Source: an uncultured Acetatifactor sp. (GTDB lineage: Bacteria; Bacillota; Clostridia; Lachnospirales; Lachnospiraceae). From it: a stretch of 64,000 nucleotides of DNA. Under the pieces are notes generated by a model. It made no database searches, had not been told where the DNA came from, and saw nothing but the letters and a program-made list of their open reading frames with translations. Positions within the stretch are counted from its first letter, which is position 1. Each line of letters opens with the position of its first letter. The translations under genes and the position numbers were made by a program. Positions 25,309 to 33,146 of the stretch are shown here, piece by piece. The DNA lies in the NCBI GenBank assembly GCA_910585015.1, contig CAJUCT010000003.1:16665-80664 (forward strand), given 5' to 3'.

Positions 25309-25503
25309 ATGCGATATCGCAAGGACAAATATGGCAATGACATTTCCGTACTGGGTTACGGCTGCATAGGCTGCGGCAAATGCGAGCAGCACTGTCCCCA
25401 GCATATCCAGATTCGGCAGGAACTGAAGGCAGTAAAAAAGACCCTTGAGAATCCGGTCTATCGGATAGCCAGGTGGCTGGTAAAGAAGATGAAGGCATAT
25501 TAA
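25309..25503 (+). pseudogene. Aldo/keto reductase remnant joined to its ferredoxin-like C-terminus
   Basis: The 64 codons start MRYRKDKYGNDISVLGYGC, the N-terminus of Clostridial aldo/keto reductases. They jump to CIGCGKCEQHCPQHIQI, the 4Fe-4S motif at the C-terminus of the same family (about 370 residues in full). About 300 residues, including the whole catalytic barrel, are missing. The two parts meet at a direct repeat GGCTGC (25360-25365 and 25369-25374), consistent with deletion between short repeats. The frame is kept, so a tiny iron-sulfur peptide could be made, but no reductase. It sits two bases after the patatin stop. Confidence 0.8.
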
Positions 25504-25983
25504 TCAGCTTTCCTGTATGCGGCGTCTGACAGCGTCAAATGAAATCGGCGTATAGCTGGTACGCTCCGCAGAGACGCAGTAGTGCTGGCTGCTGAAGGTT
25601 CTGTAAAGAGGTGAGGCATGTACATGGCCAAAAATGTTGGCATAGGGCATGTTTTCACAGACATACAGAGGCTCATGGGACAGGATCCAGAAGCTGTCCA
25701 GTATCACCGGCAGATCGTAAACCTCCGCAAATCCCATATCACGGTAAGTTTGATTATCCAGTCTGTCATGATTGCCTTTTACCAGATATTTTTTGCCATG
25801 CAGAAGAATGGGGGATAATTCCCCCCAATCCCCCAGCACGTAGACTGTATCCTCCGGGGATACAGTCTCATTCCAGCGCCTTATCAGTTCCTGATTCATA
25901 GCCGATGCGCTGTCAAAGGGGCGGTTCTCATACCGCCGTATCCGCTCGTCCCCAAAATGGGTATCCGCAATAAAATAAATCAT
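25504..25983 (-). CDS. Small calcineurin-like metallophosphoesterase
   Basis: The 159-residue enzyme has MIYFIADTHFGDERI (D-x-H), VLGDWGE, VKGNHDRLD, LSHEPLY and FGHVHASP, all five metal sites. It is close in size to the short YfcE-like or phage-type phosphoesterases. The SD GGAGG sits before ATG. It converges with the reductase remnant, with no gap between the stops. The substrate is unknown. Confidence 0.85.
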   Translation of the reverse strand: MIYFIADTHFGDERIRRYENRPFDSASAMNQELIRRWNETVSPEDTVYVLGDWGELSPILLHGKKYLVKGNHDRLDNQTYRDMGFAEVYDLPVILDSFWILSHEPLYVCENMPYANIFGHVHASPLYRTFSSQHYCVSAERTSYTPISFDAVRRRIQES

Positions 25984-26209
25984 AGGTTTCCTCCAATGCG
26001 TTATATTATGAAAGCTTTGGATTTCATAGTATAGATGGTCATACGGCCGTTTTAGCCGAGAGTATGGTCATGGTTTACTTAGTATACTCCATATCATCCC
26101 CATATTCAATCAGCGAAATAGTACAAAATCGGATGGAATTGTATGTGTGCTTGTGGTAGAATAAAATCATTGACAGACTGGTGTTGCCGCTCTGAAGGAG
26201 GTGTGGCCC

Positions 26210-27814
26210 ATGGGAATGTACTTGAATCCGGGGAATATAAGTTTTTGGAAATGTATTTCTTCCAAAATATATGTGGACAAGACAGGATTGATTGTGCAGA
26301 CAAATGAGCGTATCAATACACAGGAGCAGTATATCTGTGTCAGCCGGCCAAGGCGTTTTGGAAAGTCAATGGCACTGAACATGTTGGCTGCTTACTACAG
26401 CCGCGGTTGTGAGTCCGCGGATTTATTCAAGGGATACAAGATAGAAAACGATAAATCCTTTCGGAAAAATCTGAATCGGTATGACGTGATTTTGCTAAAT
26501 ATGCAGCAGTTTCTGATTGAGGCAGAGTCAGGGGAAGTGACACAATATTTGGAACAGGAGGTGAGGCAGGAACTTAAAGAGGAATATGGGGAAATATTGG
26601 GAGAGCAAACTTGTGGCCACACTCTGGGACTTGCCGCCGCGCTGAGAAGAATATTTGTAAAAACAGGCAGACAGTTTATTTTTCTAATTGACGAATGGGA
26701 CTGTGTGATGCGGGAGAGGCAGGATTCGGAGACACTGCAGAGACAGTATCTTGATTTTTTAAGAAATCTGCTTAAGGATCAGCCATATGTGGCGCTTGCC
26801 TATATGACAGGCATTCTCCCTGTGAAAAAATACGGGCAGCACTCGGCGTTAAATATGTTTTGGGAATTTTCTATGACGGATCAATATGCCTTAGAGGAGT
26901 ATACCGGTTTTACAGAAGAAGAGGTAAGGAGTCTGTGTGAGAGGTTCCACATGGACTTTGCCCAGACTGGCAGTTGGTATGACGGGTACAGGTTCAGGCA
27001 GTTTAAGCACATTTATAATCCCAGGTCGGTGGTGGCAGCGATGAGTTGTCAGGCTTTTTCAAGTTACTGGACTTCCACAGAGACTTACGATGCCCTGAAA
27101 ATATATATGGAAATGGACTTTGATGGGCTTCGTGAGGATATAGTGCGGATGCTGGGAGGTGAACGCGTCAAGGTCAGCACATTCAGTTTCCAGAATGATA
27201 TGCGCAATTTTAAAATAAAAGATGATGTGCTGACTTTGCTGATTCATTTAGGATATCTCGGATATGATTCTGAGACGGAGGAGGCGTTTATACCGAATAA
27301 AGAGATAATCAGGGAATTTGAAAATGCTATGAGTGTTGGCGGCTGGGCGGAGGTGATGCGAGTTTTGAAAGCGTCGGAGAGACTGATGGAGGCTACGCTT
27401 TTATGTGATGGGGAAAGTGTTGCCAGAGGACTTGACAGGGCGCATACGGAGGTATCATCCATACTGACCTATAACGACGAAAACTCCTTGAGTTGTGCCA
27501 TAGGTCTGGCCTACTACAGTGCGAGAAAAGATTACAGGCTGATTCGGGAGATGCCTACAGGGCGGGGATTTGCGGATATCGTATTTCTGCCGCTTCCTCA
27601 TACAGGCAAGCCTGCGCTGGTAGTGGAACTAAAGTATGACAAGTCTGTAGGCACTGCGCTGCAGCAGATAAAAGACCGGCATTACACACAGGCGCTGGAG
27701 GGCTATACAGGCGAAATTTTGCTTGTGGGGATAAATTATGACAGAGAGAACGCAAATAAGCCGCACAGCTGCGTGATCGAAAGAATGAAAAAGCAGAAAG
27801 AACATTTTTTATAA
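26210..27814 (+). CDS. AAA-ATPase-like protein with PD-(D/E)XK nuclease domain
   Basis: The 534 residues match the AAA-ATPase_like/DUF1703 family common in Bacteroidetes and Clostridia. Near the start are the targeting-like YVDKTGLI and the P-loop region SRPRRFGKSM (a form of GxxxxGKS), then FLIDEWD (Walker B). The C-terminal nuclease core is GRGFADIVFLP and ALVVELKYDKS (D ... E-x-K). The family is of unknown role and often multicopy, perhaps mobile or defence related. ATG 26210 follows AAGGAGGTG with good spacing; GTG 26201 overlaps the SD. A clean terminator follows, so it is monocistronic. Confidence 0.88.
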   Translation: MGMYLNPGNISFWKCISSKIYVDKTGLIVQTNERINTQEQYICVSRPRRFGKSMALNMLAAYYSRGCESADLFKGYKIENDKSFRKNLNRYDVILLNMQQFLIEAESGEVTQYLEQEVRQELKEEYGEILGEQTCGHTLGLAAALRRIFVKTGRQFIFLIDEWDCVMRERQDSETLQRQYLDFLRNLLKDQPYVALAYMTGILPVKKYGQHSALNMFWEFSMTDQYALEEYTGFTEEEVRSLCERFHMDFAQTGSWYDGYRFRQFKHIYNPRSVVAAMSCQAFSSYWTSTETYDALKIYMEMDFDGLREDIVRMLGGERVKVSTFSFQNDMRNFKIKDDVLTLLIHLGYLGYDSETEEAFIPNKEIIREFENAMSVGGWAEVMRVLKASERLMEATLLCDGESVARGLDRAHTEVSSILTYNDENSLSCAIGLAYYSARKDYRLIREMPTGRGFADIVFLPLPHTGKPALVVELKYDKSVGTALQQIKDRHYTQALEGYTGEILLVGINYDRENANKPHSCVIERMKKQKEHFL

Positions 27815-27821
27815 CAAGAGT

Positions 27822-27867
27822 TGTTGCTTCATAGATATAGAGTTTTCTATGAGGCAACATTTTTTTA
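27822..27867 (+). terminator. Intrinsic terminator after the AAA/nuclease gene
   Basis: TGTTGCTTCATAGA (27822-27835) pairs with TCTATGAGGCAACA (27846-27859), followed by seven Ts. Confidence 0.85.
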
Positions 27868-27926
27868 TGCGTTAGCATCAGACATTTTCATTGTGGTTTA
27901 AAAAGCAGAAAAATGCGAAAAAGGTA

Positions 27927-27987
27927 TTGCAATTATTCTCAAAATGAGTATAATAATATCAACAGGAATAAAACTCAAAATGAGAAT
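27927..27987 (+). promoter_or_regulatory. NAD-operon promoter with two putative NrtR operators
   Basis: The promoter is TTGCAA, 16 bp, TATAAT (27927-27954). CTCAAAATGAG, a palindrome with arms CTCA/TGAG, occurs twice: at 27938-27948 inside the spacer and at 27974-27984 just downstream. The centres are 36 bp apart. In wider form the sites are ATTCTCAAAATGAGTAT and AACTCAAAATGAGAAT. The position fits repression by the NrtR encoded next (inference). Confidence 0.65.
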
Positions 27988-28065
27988 AAATATTTTGCGG
28001 GAGAGGACATAAGGACAGGAGCAAGAACAACATCAAAAGGGAACACAAGAAAAAGGAGGGAAATG

Positions 28066-28866
28066 ATGAGTGGGAAAAATGCGCAGGGACTCACGGAACA
28101 GGAATTTTTGAACAGTTATAATCCCGAAAAATATGAGCATCCTTCGGTCACGGTTGACACTCTGATTTTTACGGTTGACAAAAGCGGGGAGGACTACCAT
28201 CTGCAGATTCTGCTGGTCCGGCGGGAGGATCATCCCTTCCTGCACAAATGGGCCGTTCCCGGAGGGTTTGTGGGAATGAAGGAATCCGTGGAGCAGGCGG
28301 CGGTCAGGAAATTGGAGGAGGAGACGGGACTTCGGGATACCTATCTGGAGCAGCTATATACCTGGGGGGACGTGGAGCGTGACCCACGCACCCGGATCAT
28401 CTCGGTGTCCTATATAGCCCTGATCCCCAGAGAGACGCTGCTATGTGCGGAGAAGGAAGGCAGATGTCCGGCGGTTTTGACGACCAGGGAAGGAAAGCAG
28501 GACATGCGGAGGGCGGCGTGGCATCATGTCAGTATCCGGGAAGGGCGCCTTCAGTTGCAAGGCGGGAACGGAGTACTTGACGAAAAGGACCTGGCCTTTG
28601 ACCATGGCAGGATGATCCGGCTGGCCCTGGAGCGCATGAAAAACAAGGTGTTTTATACGGACATCGCCTTTAAGCTGCTGCCGGAGAAATTTACGTTCCC
28701 GGAACTGCAGCGGCTCTATGAGGCCATCTTGGAAGAAAAACTCCATGCGCCCAATTTCCGCAGGGATATGAAGAAATGGGTGGAGCAGACGGACGAGAAA
28801 TGCAAGCCTCAGAAAGCGGGAAAACCGGCCTGGTATTTCAGACGGAGACAAAACGAAAAACACTGA
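28066..28866 (+). CDS. nrtR: NrtR-type Nudix-related transcriptional regulator of NAD metabolism
   Basis: The 266 residues are a Nudix domain (about 25-170) plus a C-terminal winged-helix-like region (KLLPEKFTFPELQRLYEAIL, PNFRRDMKKW) as in NrtR. NrtR repressors sense ADP-ribose and control NAD genes. The Nudix box (67-89) reads GX5E..RKLEEETGL: K82 replaces the first Glu of REUXEE, so hydrolysis is probably lost, as expected for a regulator. The SD AAGGAGG supports ATG 28066 (28063 also possible); longer starts overlap the promoter. It heads the unit nrtR-pncA-pncB-nadE. A plain ADP-ribose pyrophosphatase is the alternative. Confidence 0.82.
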   Translation: MSGKNAQGLTEQEFLNSYNPEKYEHPSVTVDTLIFTVDKSGEDYHLQILLVRREDHPFLHKWAVPGGFVGMKESVEQAAVRKLEEETGLRDTYLEQLYTWGDVERDPRTRIISVSYIALIPRETLLCAEKEGRCPAVLTTREGKQDMRRAAWHHVSIREGRLQLQGGNGVLDEKDLAFDHGRMIRLALERMKNKVFYTDIAFKLLPEKFTFPELQRLYEAILEEKLHAPNFRRDMKKWVEQTDEKCKPQKAGKPAWYFRRRQNEKH

Positions 28867-28895
28867 TGCGGAACTAAAATAAGGAGGAGAGAGGT

Positions 28896-29420
28896 ATGAG
28901 GTATTTAATCGTAGTAGACATGCAGAAAGATTTTGTGACAGGGGTGCTGGGCACCGGGGAGGCGCGGCGGATTCTGCCCACTGTGGTGGACAGAGTGCGG
29001 AAATTTGACGGACGGATAATTTTTACCAGAGACACCCACCAGAGCAACTATATGGAGACCCAGGAGGGGAAACTGCTGCCTGTGCCCCACTGCATCCAGG
29101 GCAGTGAGGGATGGCAGCTGGTGGACGCGTTGGAAGAAATTCGTACACAGAGAAATCTGCCGGTATATGACAAAGTGACCTTCGGCTGTCCGGAACTGGC
29201 CGCAGACCTGCTCGAAGCCAACGAACAGGAACCCATTGCATCCATAGAACTGATAGGCGTGTGTACGGATATCTGTGTGGTGAGCAATGCTCTGACCATC
29301 AAGGCCCATCTGCCGGAGGTCCCCATGTATGTGGACCCGTCCTGCTGTGCGGGAGTGACGCCCCAGGCCCATGAGGCGGCGCTGGCCACCATGAGATCCT
29401 GCCAGATTCAAATGCGGTAA
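28896..29420 (+). CDS. pncA: Nicotinamidase, isochorismatase family
   Basis: The 174-residue enzyme shows the cysteine-hydrolase triad: D8 (VVDMQKDF), K93 (VYDKVTFG) and C127 (GVCTDICVVSNA). A possible metal site is D46/H48 (TRDTHQ). Nicotinamidase deamidates nicotinamide to nicotinate, the first step of NAD salvage, which fits the neighbouring pncB. The SD AAGGAGGAGAGG lies just before ATG. It is the second gene of the NAD unit, 29 bp after nrtR. Confidence 0.9.
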   Translation: MRYLIVVDMQKDFVTGVLGTGEARRILPTVVDRVRKFDGRIIFTRDTHQSNYMETQEGKLLPVPHCIQGSEGWQLVDALEEIRTQRNLPVYDKVTFGCPELAADLLEANEQEPIASIELIGVCTDICVVSNALTIKAHLPEVPMYVDPSCCAGVTPQAHEAALATMRSCQIQMR

Positions 29421-29505
29421 GTCCATGCCGTCCGTCAAGAAAAGCGGTAAAGATAAAAATACCATAAAACATGTACAGGTGCGTTTTGTACGGAAAGGAA
29501 ACTAT

Positions 29506-30972
29506 ATGAAACAGTTTCATGAGAGAAATTTGTCCATGGTGATGGACTTTTATGAGATGACCATGAGCAACGGCTATTTTAAGGACCAGGATAAGGATAC
29601 CAGAGTGGCTTTTGACGTATTCTATAGGAAGAACCCGGACAATGGCGGTTTCTCCATCTTCTGCGGTTTGGAGCAGATTGTGGAATACATTGAGAATCTA
29701 CACTTCGACAGAGAAGATATTGATTATCTGCGCAGCCAGAGATTATTTGGGGAGGAGTTTTTGGAATATCTGGCGGATTTCCGCTTCAAGGGAGATCTGT
29801 ACGCCTTCCCCGAAGGGACCATCATGTACCCCAATGAGCCCATTATCACGGTGATCGCGCCCCTGATCGACGCCCAGCTCATCGAGACGGCCATTCTGCT
29901 GGAGGTCAACCACCAGTCCCTTATTGCCACCAAGACACGCAGGATCGTCCGGGCGGCGGACGGCAGAGCAGTGTCGGATTTCGGCGCCCGCAGGGCCCAC
30001 AACATGGATGCCGCGGTATACGGAGCCAGGGCGGCCTACATCGGCGGCGCCGTGGGTACGGCCACGGTGCTGGCGGGTAAAATGTTCGACATTCCCATCA
30101 GCGGCACCATGGCCCACAGCTGGGTTATGTACTATAAGGACGAATACACGGCCTTTAAAAAATACGCCGAGAATTACCCGGACTCCACGGTGCTGCTGGT
30201 GGATACCTACGATGTGATAAAGAGCGGTATTCCCAATGCTATCCGCGTGGCCAGGGAAGTGCTGGAACCCATGGGCAAGCGACTGAAAGGGATCCGCATC
30301 GACAGCGGCGATCTGGCGTATCTGTCCAAAAAGGTACGCAGGGCCCTGGATGCGGCGGGATTGGAGGACTGCAAGATCGTGGTATCCAACAGTCTGGACG
30401 AATTTACCATCACCTCCATTTTGGCCCAGGGCGGTAAGATTGACAGCTTCGGCGTGGGCGAGCGTCTGATTACTTCCAAGTCCGATCCCGTGTTCGGCGC
30501 CGTCTATAAAATTGCCGCCGTGGAGGAGAACGGTGAGTTTGTTCCCCGCATCAAAGTGTCGGAAAATGAGGAAAAGATTACCAATCCCGGACTCAAGACC
30601 GTGTACCGCGTTTACGACGAAGACCAAAAGGCCATCGCCGACTTGATCGCCCTGGCGAATGAAAAAGTGGATTTCGCAGCACCCTATCGGTATGTGGATC
30701 CCAGGAAGCCCTGGAAGAACCGCTTTTTTGAAAACTGCACGGTGAAAGCCCTGCAGGTTCCCGTCTTCCGGGAGGGTAAACTGGTCTATGACCTGCCCAG
30801 CGTAACGGAAATAGCTGACTATGTGAAGCGACAGCTGGCGGAAGAGATCTGGGAGGAGGAGCAGCGTTTCGAGAATCCCCACACCCACTATCTGGATATG
30901 ACCCCGGCCATGTACGAGGTCAAGATGTCCATGCTGAACGACTCCCGGGAATCCACGGTATGGGAGCGTTAA
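29506..30972 (+). CDS. pncB: Nicotinate phosphoribosyltransferase
   Basis: The 488-residue protein has the family features DFYEMTMSNGYF, RFKGDLYAFPEGT, SDFGARRAHNMDAAVYGARA, GTMAHSWVMYY and GIRIDSGDLAYLSK. It joins nicotinate to PRPP, coupled to ATP hydrolysis. ATG 29506 is chosen because GGAAAGGAAA precedes it and the family starts near RNLSMVMDFYEMT. An upstream extension of 27 codons from 29425 lacks an SD. It is the third gene of the NAD unit. Confidence 0.95.
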   Translation: MKQFHERNLSMVMDFYEMTMSNGYFKDQDKDTRVAFDVFYRKNPDNGGFSIFCGLEQIVEYIENLHFDREDIDYLRSQRLFGEEFLEYLADFRFKGDLYAFPEGTIMYPNEPIITVIAPLIDAQLIETAILLEVNHQSLIATKTRRIVRAADGRAVSDFGARRAHNMDAAVYGARAAYIGGAVGTATVLAGKMFDIPISGTMAHSWVMYYKDEYTAFKKYAENYPDSTVLLVDTYDVIKSGIPNAIRVAREVLEPMGKRLKGIRIDSGDLAYLSKKVRRALDAAGLEDCKIVVSNSLDEFTITSILAQGGKIDSFGVGERLITSKSDPVFGAVYKIAAVEENGEFVPRIKVSENEEKITNPGLKTVYRVYDEDQKAIADLIALANEKVDFAAPYRYVDPRKPWKNRFFENCTVKALQVPVFREGKLVYDLPSVTEIADYVKRQLAEEIWEEEQRFENPHTHYLDMTPAMYEVKMSMLNDSRESTVWER

Positions 30973-30976
30973 AACA

Positions 30977-31085
30977 GCATATCCCCGGACAGTGCGCTGA
31001 TGAATGTACGGACGCCCAAAGCGGCCGGATATTTATCACAGGTGCTGCGTACCGGTAGGGGATATGCGGTACTCATATAGGAGGA
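30977..31085 (+). repeat. Dispersed intergenic repeat A, copy 3
   Basis: The region is bounded by inverted repeats GCATATCCCC (30977-30986) and GGGGATATGC (31058-31067). It shares GCGCTGATGAATGTACGGAC with copy 2 and ATATTTATCAC and GATATGCGGTACTC with copy 1. It ends in the SD (GGAGG) of nadE. Confidence 0.65.
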
Positions 31086-31091
31086 TTTATT

Positions 31092-32963
31092 ATGGAATAC
31101 GGATACATCAAAGCAGCCACGGCATCCTTTGACATACAGGTGGCCGGCGTGGATGCCAATGTGGAAAGCATGATCCGCCTGATGAAGCAGGCCAGGGAGC
31201 AGAGGGTGGAACTGCTGGCCTTTCCGGAATTGTGCGTCACCGGTTACAGCTGCGGCGACCTGTTTTTAACCCGACGCCTTCTAAACCGGGCCCAGGAGGG
31301 ACTAAAGCGCCTGGCGGCGGCCTCCGCGGGGAGCCTCTGCCTGGTGGTGGCAGGAGCCCCTATCTGCCACAATGAAAGACTGTATAACTGCGCCGTCTTT
31401 ATCCAGGACGGACAGCTTCGGGGCATCGTGCCCAAATCCTACATCCCCGGCTACAAGGAATTTTATGAGAAACGATGGTTTGCCTCCGGCAGGCAGATCC
31501 AGGCGCAGGAGGAAATGGGTGTACCCTTTGGCACTCACGTGATGATGCAGCTGGGCAGCGATGTGCGGGTGGCGGCGGAGATCTGCGAGGACCTGTGGGT
31601 GTCAGACAGCCCCAGCATACGCCATTGCCGAAGCGGAGCGGATCTGGTGGTCAACCTCTCCGCCTCCAATGAGACTGTATCAAAAAAATCCTATCGCCGG
31701 GATCTGGTGAGAATGCAGTCCGCAAAATGCATGTGCGGCTACATCTACGCCTCCTCCGGAGAGGGGGAGAGCACCACGGACCTGGTTTTTTCCGGGCATT
31801 GTATGATTGCGGAGAACGGCAGCATCAAGGCCGAGAGCTACCGGGAAAAAGAGGGTCTGCTCACGGCGCTGATCGATGTGCGGAAGCTGCAGAATGATCG
31901 CATGAAAATGAACAGCGAGAACGAGGCCATAGATCAAAGCTCCTATATTCGGGTACAGCTGCGGCGGGAGGACTTCGGCCATCTGCCCGATCGGGTGGAC
32001 GCCTTCCCCTTTGTGCCCGCAGACCATGAAAAGCGTATGCAGCGCTGCCGGGAAATCATGGAACTGCAGGCATACGGCCTCTATGAGCGACTGAAAAAGA
32101 CAGGGCTGAAGAAATCCGTGATCGGCATCTCCGGCGGCCTGGACAGCACGTTGGCGCTGCTGGTGACATTGGAGGCATACCAAAAGCTGGGCTGGCCTGC
32201 CAGCGACATCATCGCCATCACCATGCCGGGCTTTGGCACTTCCGCCCACACCAGGACCAACTCGGACCGGCTTATGGAGTTGTGCGGCGTGACGGCCCGC
32301 ACCATCCCCATCACGGCGGCCTGCAGGCAGCATATGCAGGACATCGGCCATCCGGAGGATGTGTACGACGTGACCTATGAGAACATCCAGGCCAGAGAAC
32401 GCACCCAGATTCTGATGGATGTGGCCAACCAGGAAAACGGCCTGGTCATCGGCACCGGGGATCTGTCCGAGACAGCTTTGGGCTGGTGTACCTATAACGG
32501 TGACCACATGAGCATGTACGCGGTCAATATCTCCATCCCCAAGACCCTGGTAAAATATCTGGTGTCCGCCTACGCCGAGATGCACCCGCAGTTGGAAGCG
32601 GTACTGACCAGCGTCTGCGATACCGTGATCAGCCCGGAACTGCTTCCCCTGTCTGCGGACGGCCGGATCAGTCAGTCCACAGAGGCAGCCATCGGTAAAT
32701 ATGACCTCCATGATTTTATCCTATATCATTTTGTCCGAAACGGCTTTGAAAGAGAAAAAATTATGGCTCTGGCCGGGATCGCGTTCCCGCGGATAAGCCG
32801 GGAGACCATAGAAAAGACCACGGAAACCTTTTTCCGCCGTTTTTTCTCCCAACAGTTCAAACGTTCCTGTATGCCGGACGGCCCCAAAGTAGGCTCTGTG
32901 AGCCTGTCTCCCCGGGGAGACTGGCGCATGCCCTCCGATGCGTCCGTGGCGGATTATTTATAA
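31092..32963 (+). CDS. nadE: Glutamine-dependent NAD+ synthetase
   Basis: This two-domain 623-residue enzyme has an N-terminal nitrilase-type glutaminase with E46 (FPELCVTGY), K115 (VPKSYIPGY) and C165 (AAEICEDLW). Its C-terminal synthetase carries the PP-loop SGGLDSTLALLV (about residue 348) and GTGDLSETALGWCTYNGDHM. It converts deamido-NAD to NAD using glutamine-derived ammonia. The SD GGAGG precedes ATG. It is the last gene of the salvage unit, separated from pncB by repeat A copy 3, which might affect expression. Confidence 0.95.
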   Translation: MEYGYIKAATASFDIQVAGVDANVESMIRLMKQAREQRVELLAFPELCVTGYSCGDLFLTRRLLNRAQEGLKRLAAASAGSLCLVVAGAPICHNERLYNCAVFIQDGQLRGIVPKSYIPGYKEFYEKRWFASGRQIQAQEEMGVPFGTHVMMQLGSDVRVAAEICEDLWVSDSPSIRHCRSGADLVVNLSASNETVSKKSYRRDLVRMQSAKCMCGYIYASSGEGESTTDLVFSGHCMIAENGSIKAESYREKEGLLTALIDVRKLQNDRMKMNSENEAIDQSSYIRVQLRREDFGHLPDRVDAFPFVPADHEKRMQRCREIMELQAYGLYERLKKTGLKKSVIGISGGLDSTLALLVTLEAYQKLGWPASDIIAITMPGFGTSAHTRTNSDRLMELCGVTARTIPITAACRQHMQDIGHPEDVYDVTYENIQARERTQILMDVANQENGLVIGTGDLSETALGWCTYNGDHMSMYAVNISIPKTLVKYLVSAYAEMHPQLEAVLTSVCDTVISPELLPLSADGRISQSTEAAIGKYDLHDFILYHFVRNGFEREKIMALAGIAFPRISRETIEKTTETFFRRFFSQQFKRSCMPDGPKVGSVSLSPRGDWRMPSDASVADYL

Positions 32964-32972
32964 ATTTTTCAC

Positions 32973-33001
32973 TTGCGTCCATCCCGAATATGGTGTATAG
33001 T
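32973..33001 (+). promoter_or_regulatory. Sigma-A-like promoter for topA
   Basis: TTGCGT, 17 bp, TATAGT. It leaves a leader of about 140 nt that contains a strong hairpin. Confidence 0.5.
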
Positions 33002-33028
33002 GATTCACGATTGGATTGGGTACAGAAT

Positions 33029-33060
33029 CAGATACTCTGCGGTATACCGCGGGGTATCTG
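33029..33060. other. 32-nt near-perfect palindrome in the topA leader
   Basis: CAGATAC (33029-33035) pairs with GTATCTG (33054-33060) around a perfect 12-bp core, GCGGTATACCGC (33039-33050). As RNA it is a stem of about 15 bp. No T-run follows, so it is not an ordinary terminator. Confidence 0.6.
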
Positions 33061-33146
33061 ATCCTCGCGGCGTCCGCCATATGCCCTTGCGGGCGCTTGG
33101 CTCATTGCACGCGGGAATAAACCTCAGGAAAGCAAGGAATGAAAAT

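Noticed and set aside
29743..32711. Long antisense frames opposite pncB and nadE
   Set aside because: Reverse-strand shadows of conserved enzymes.
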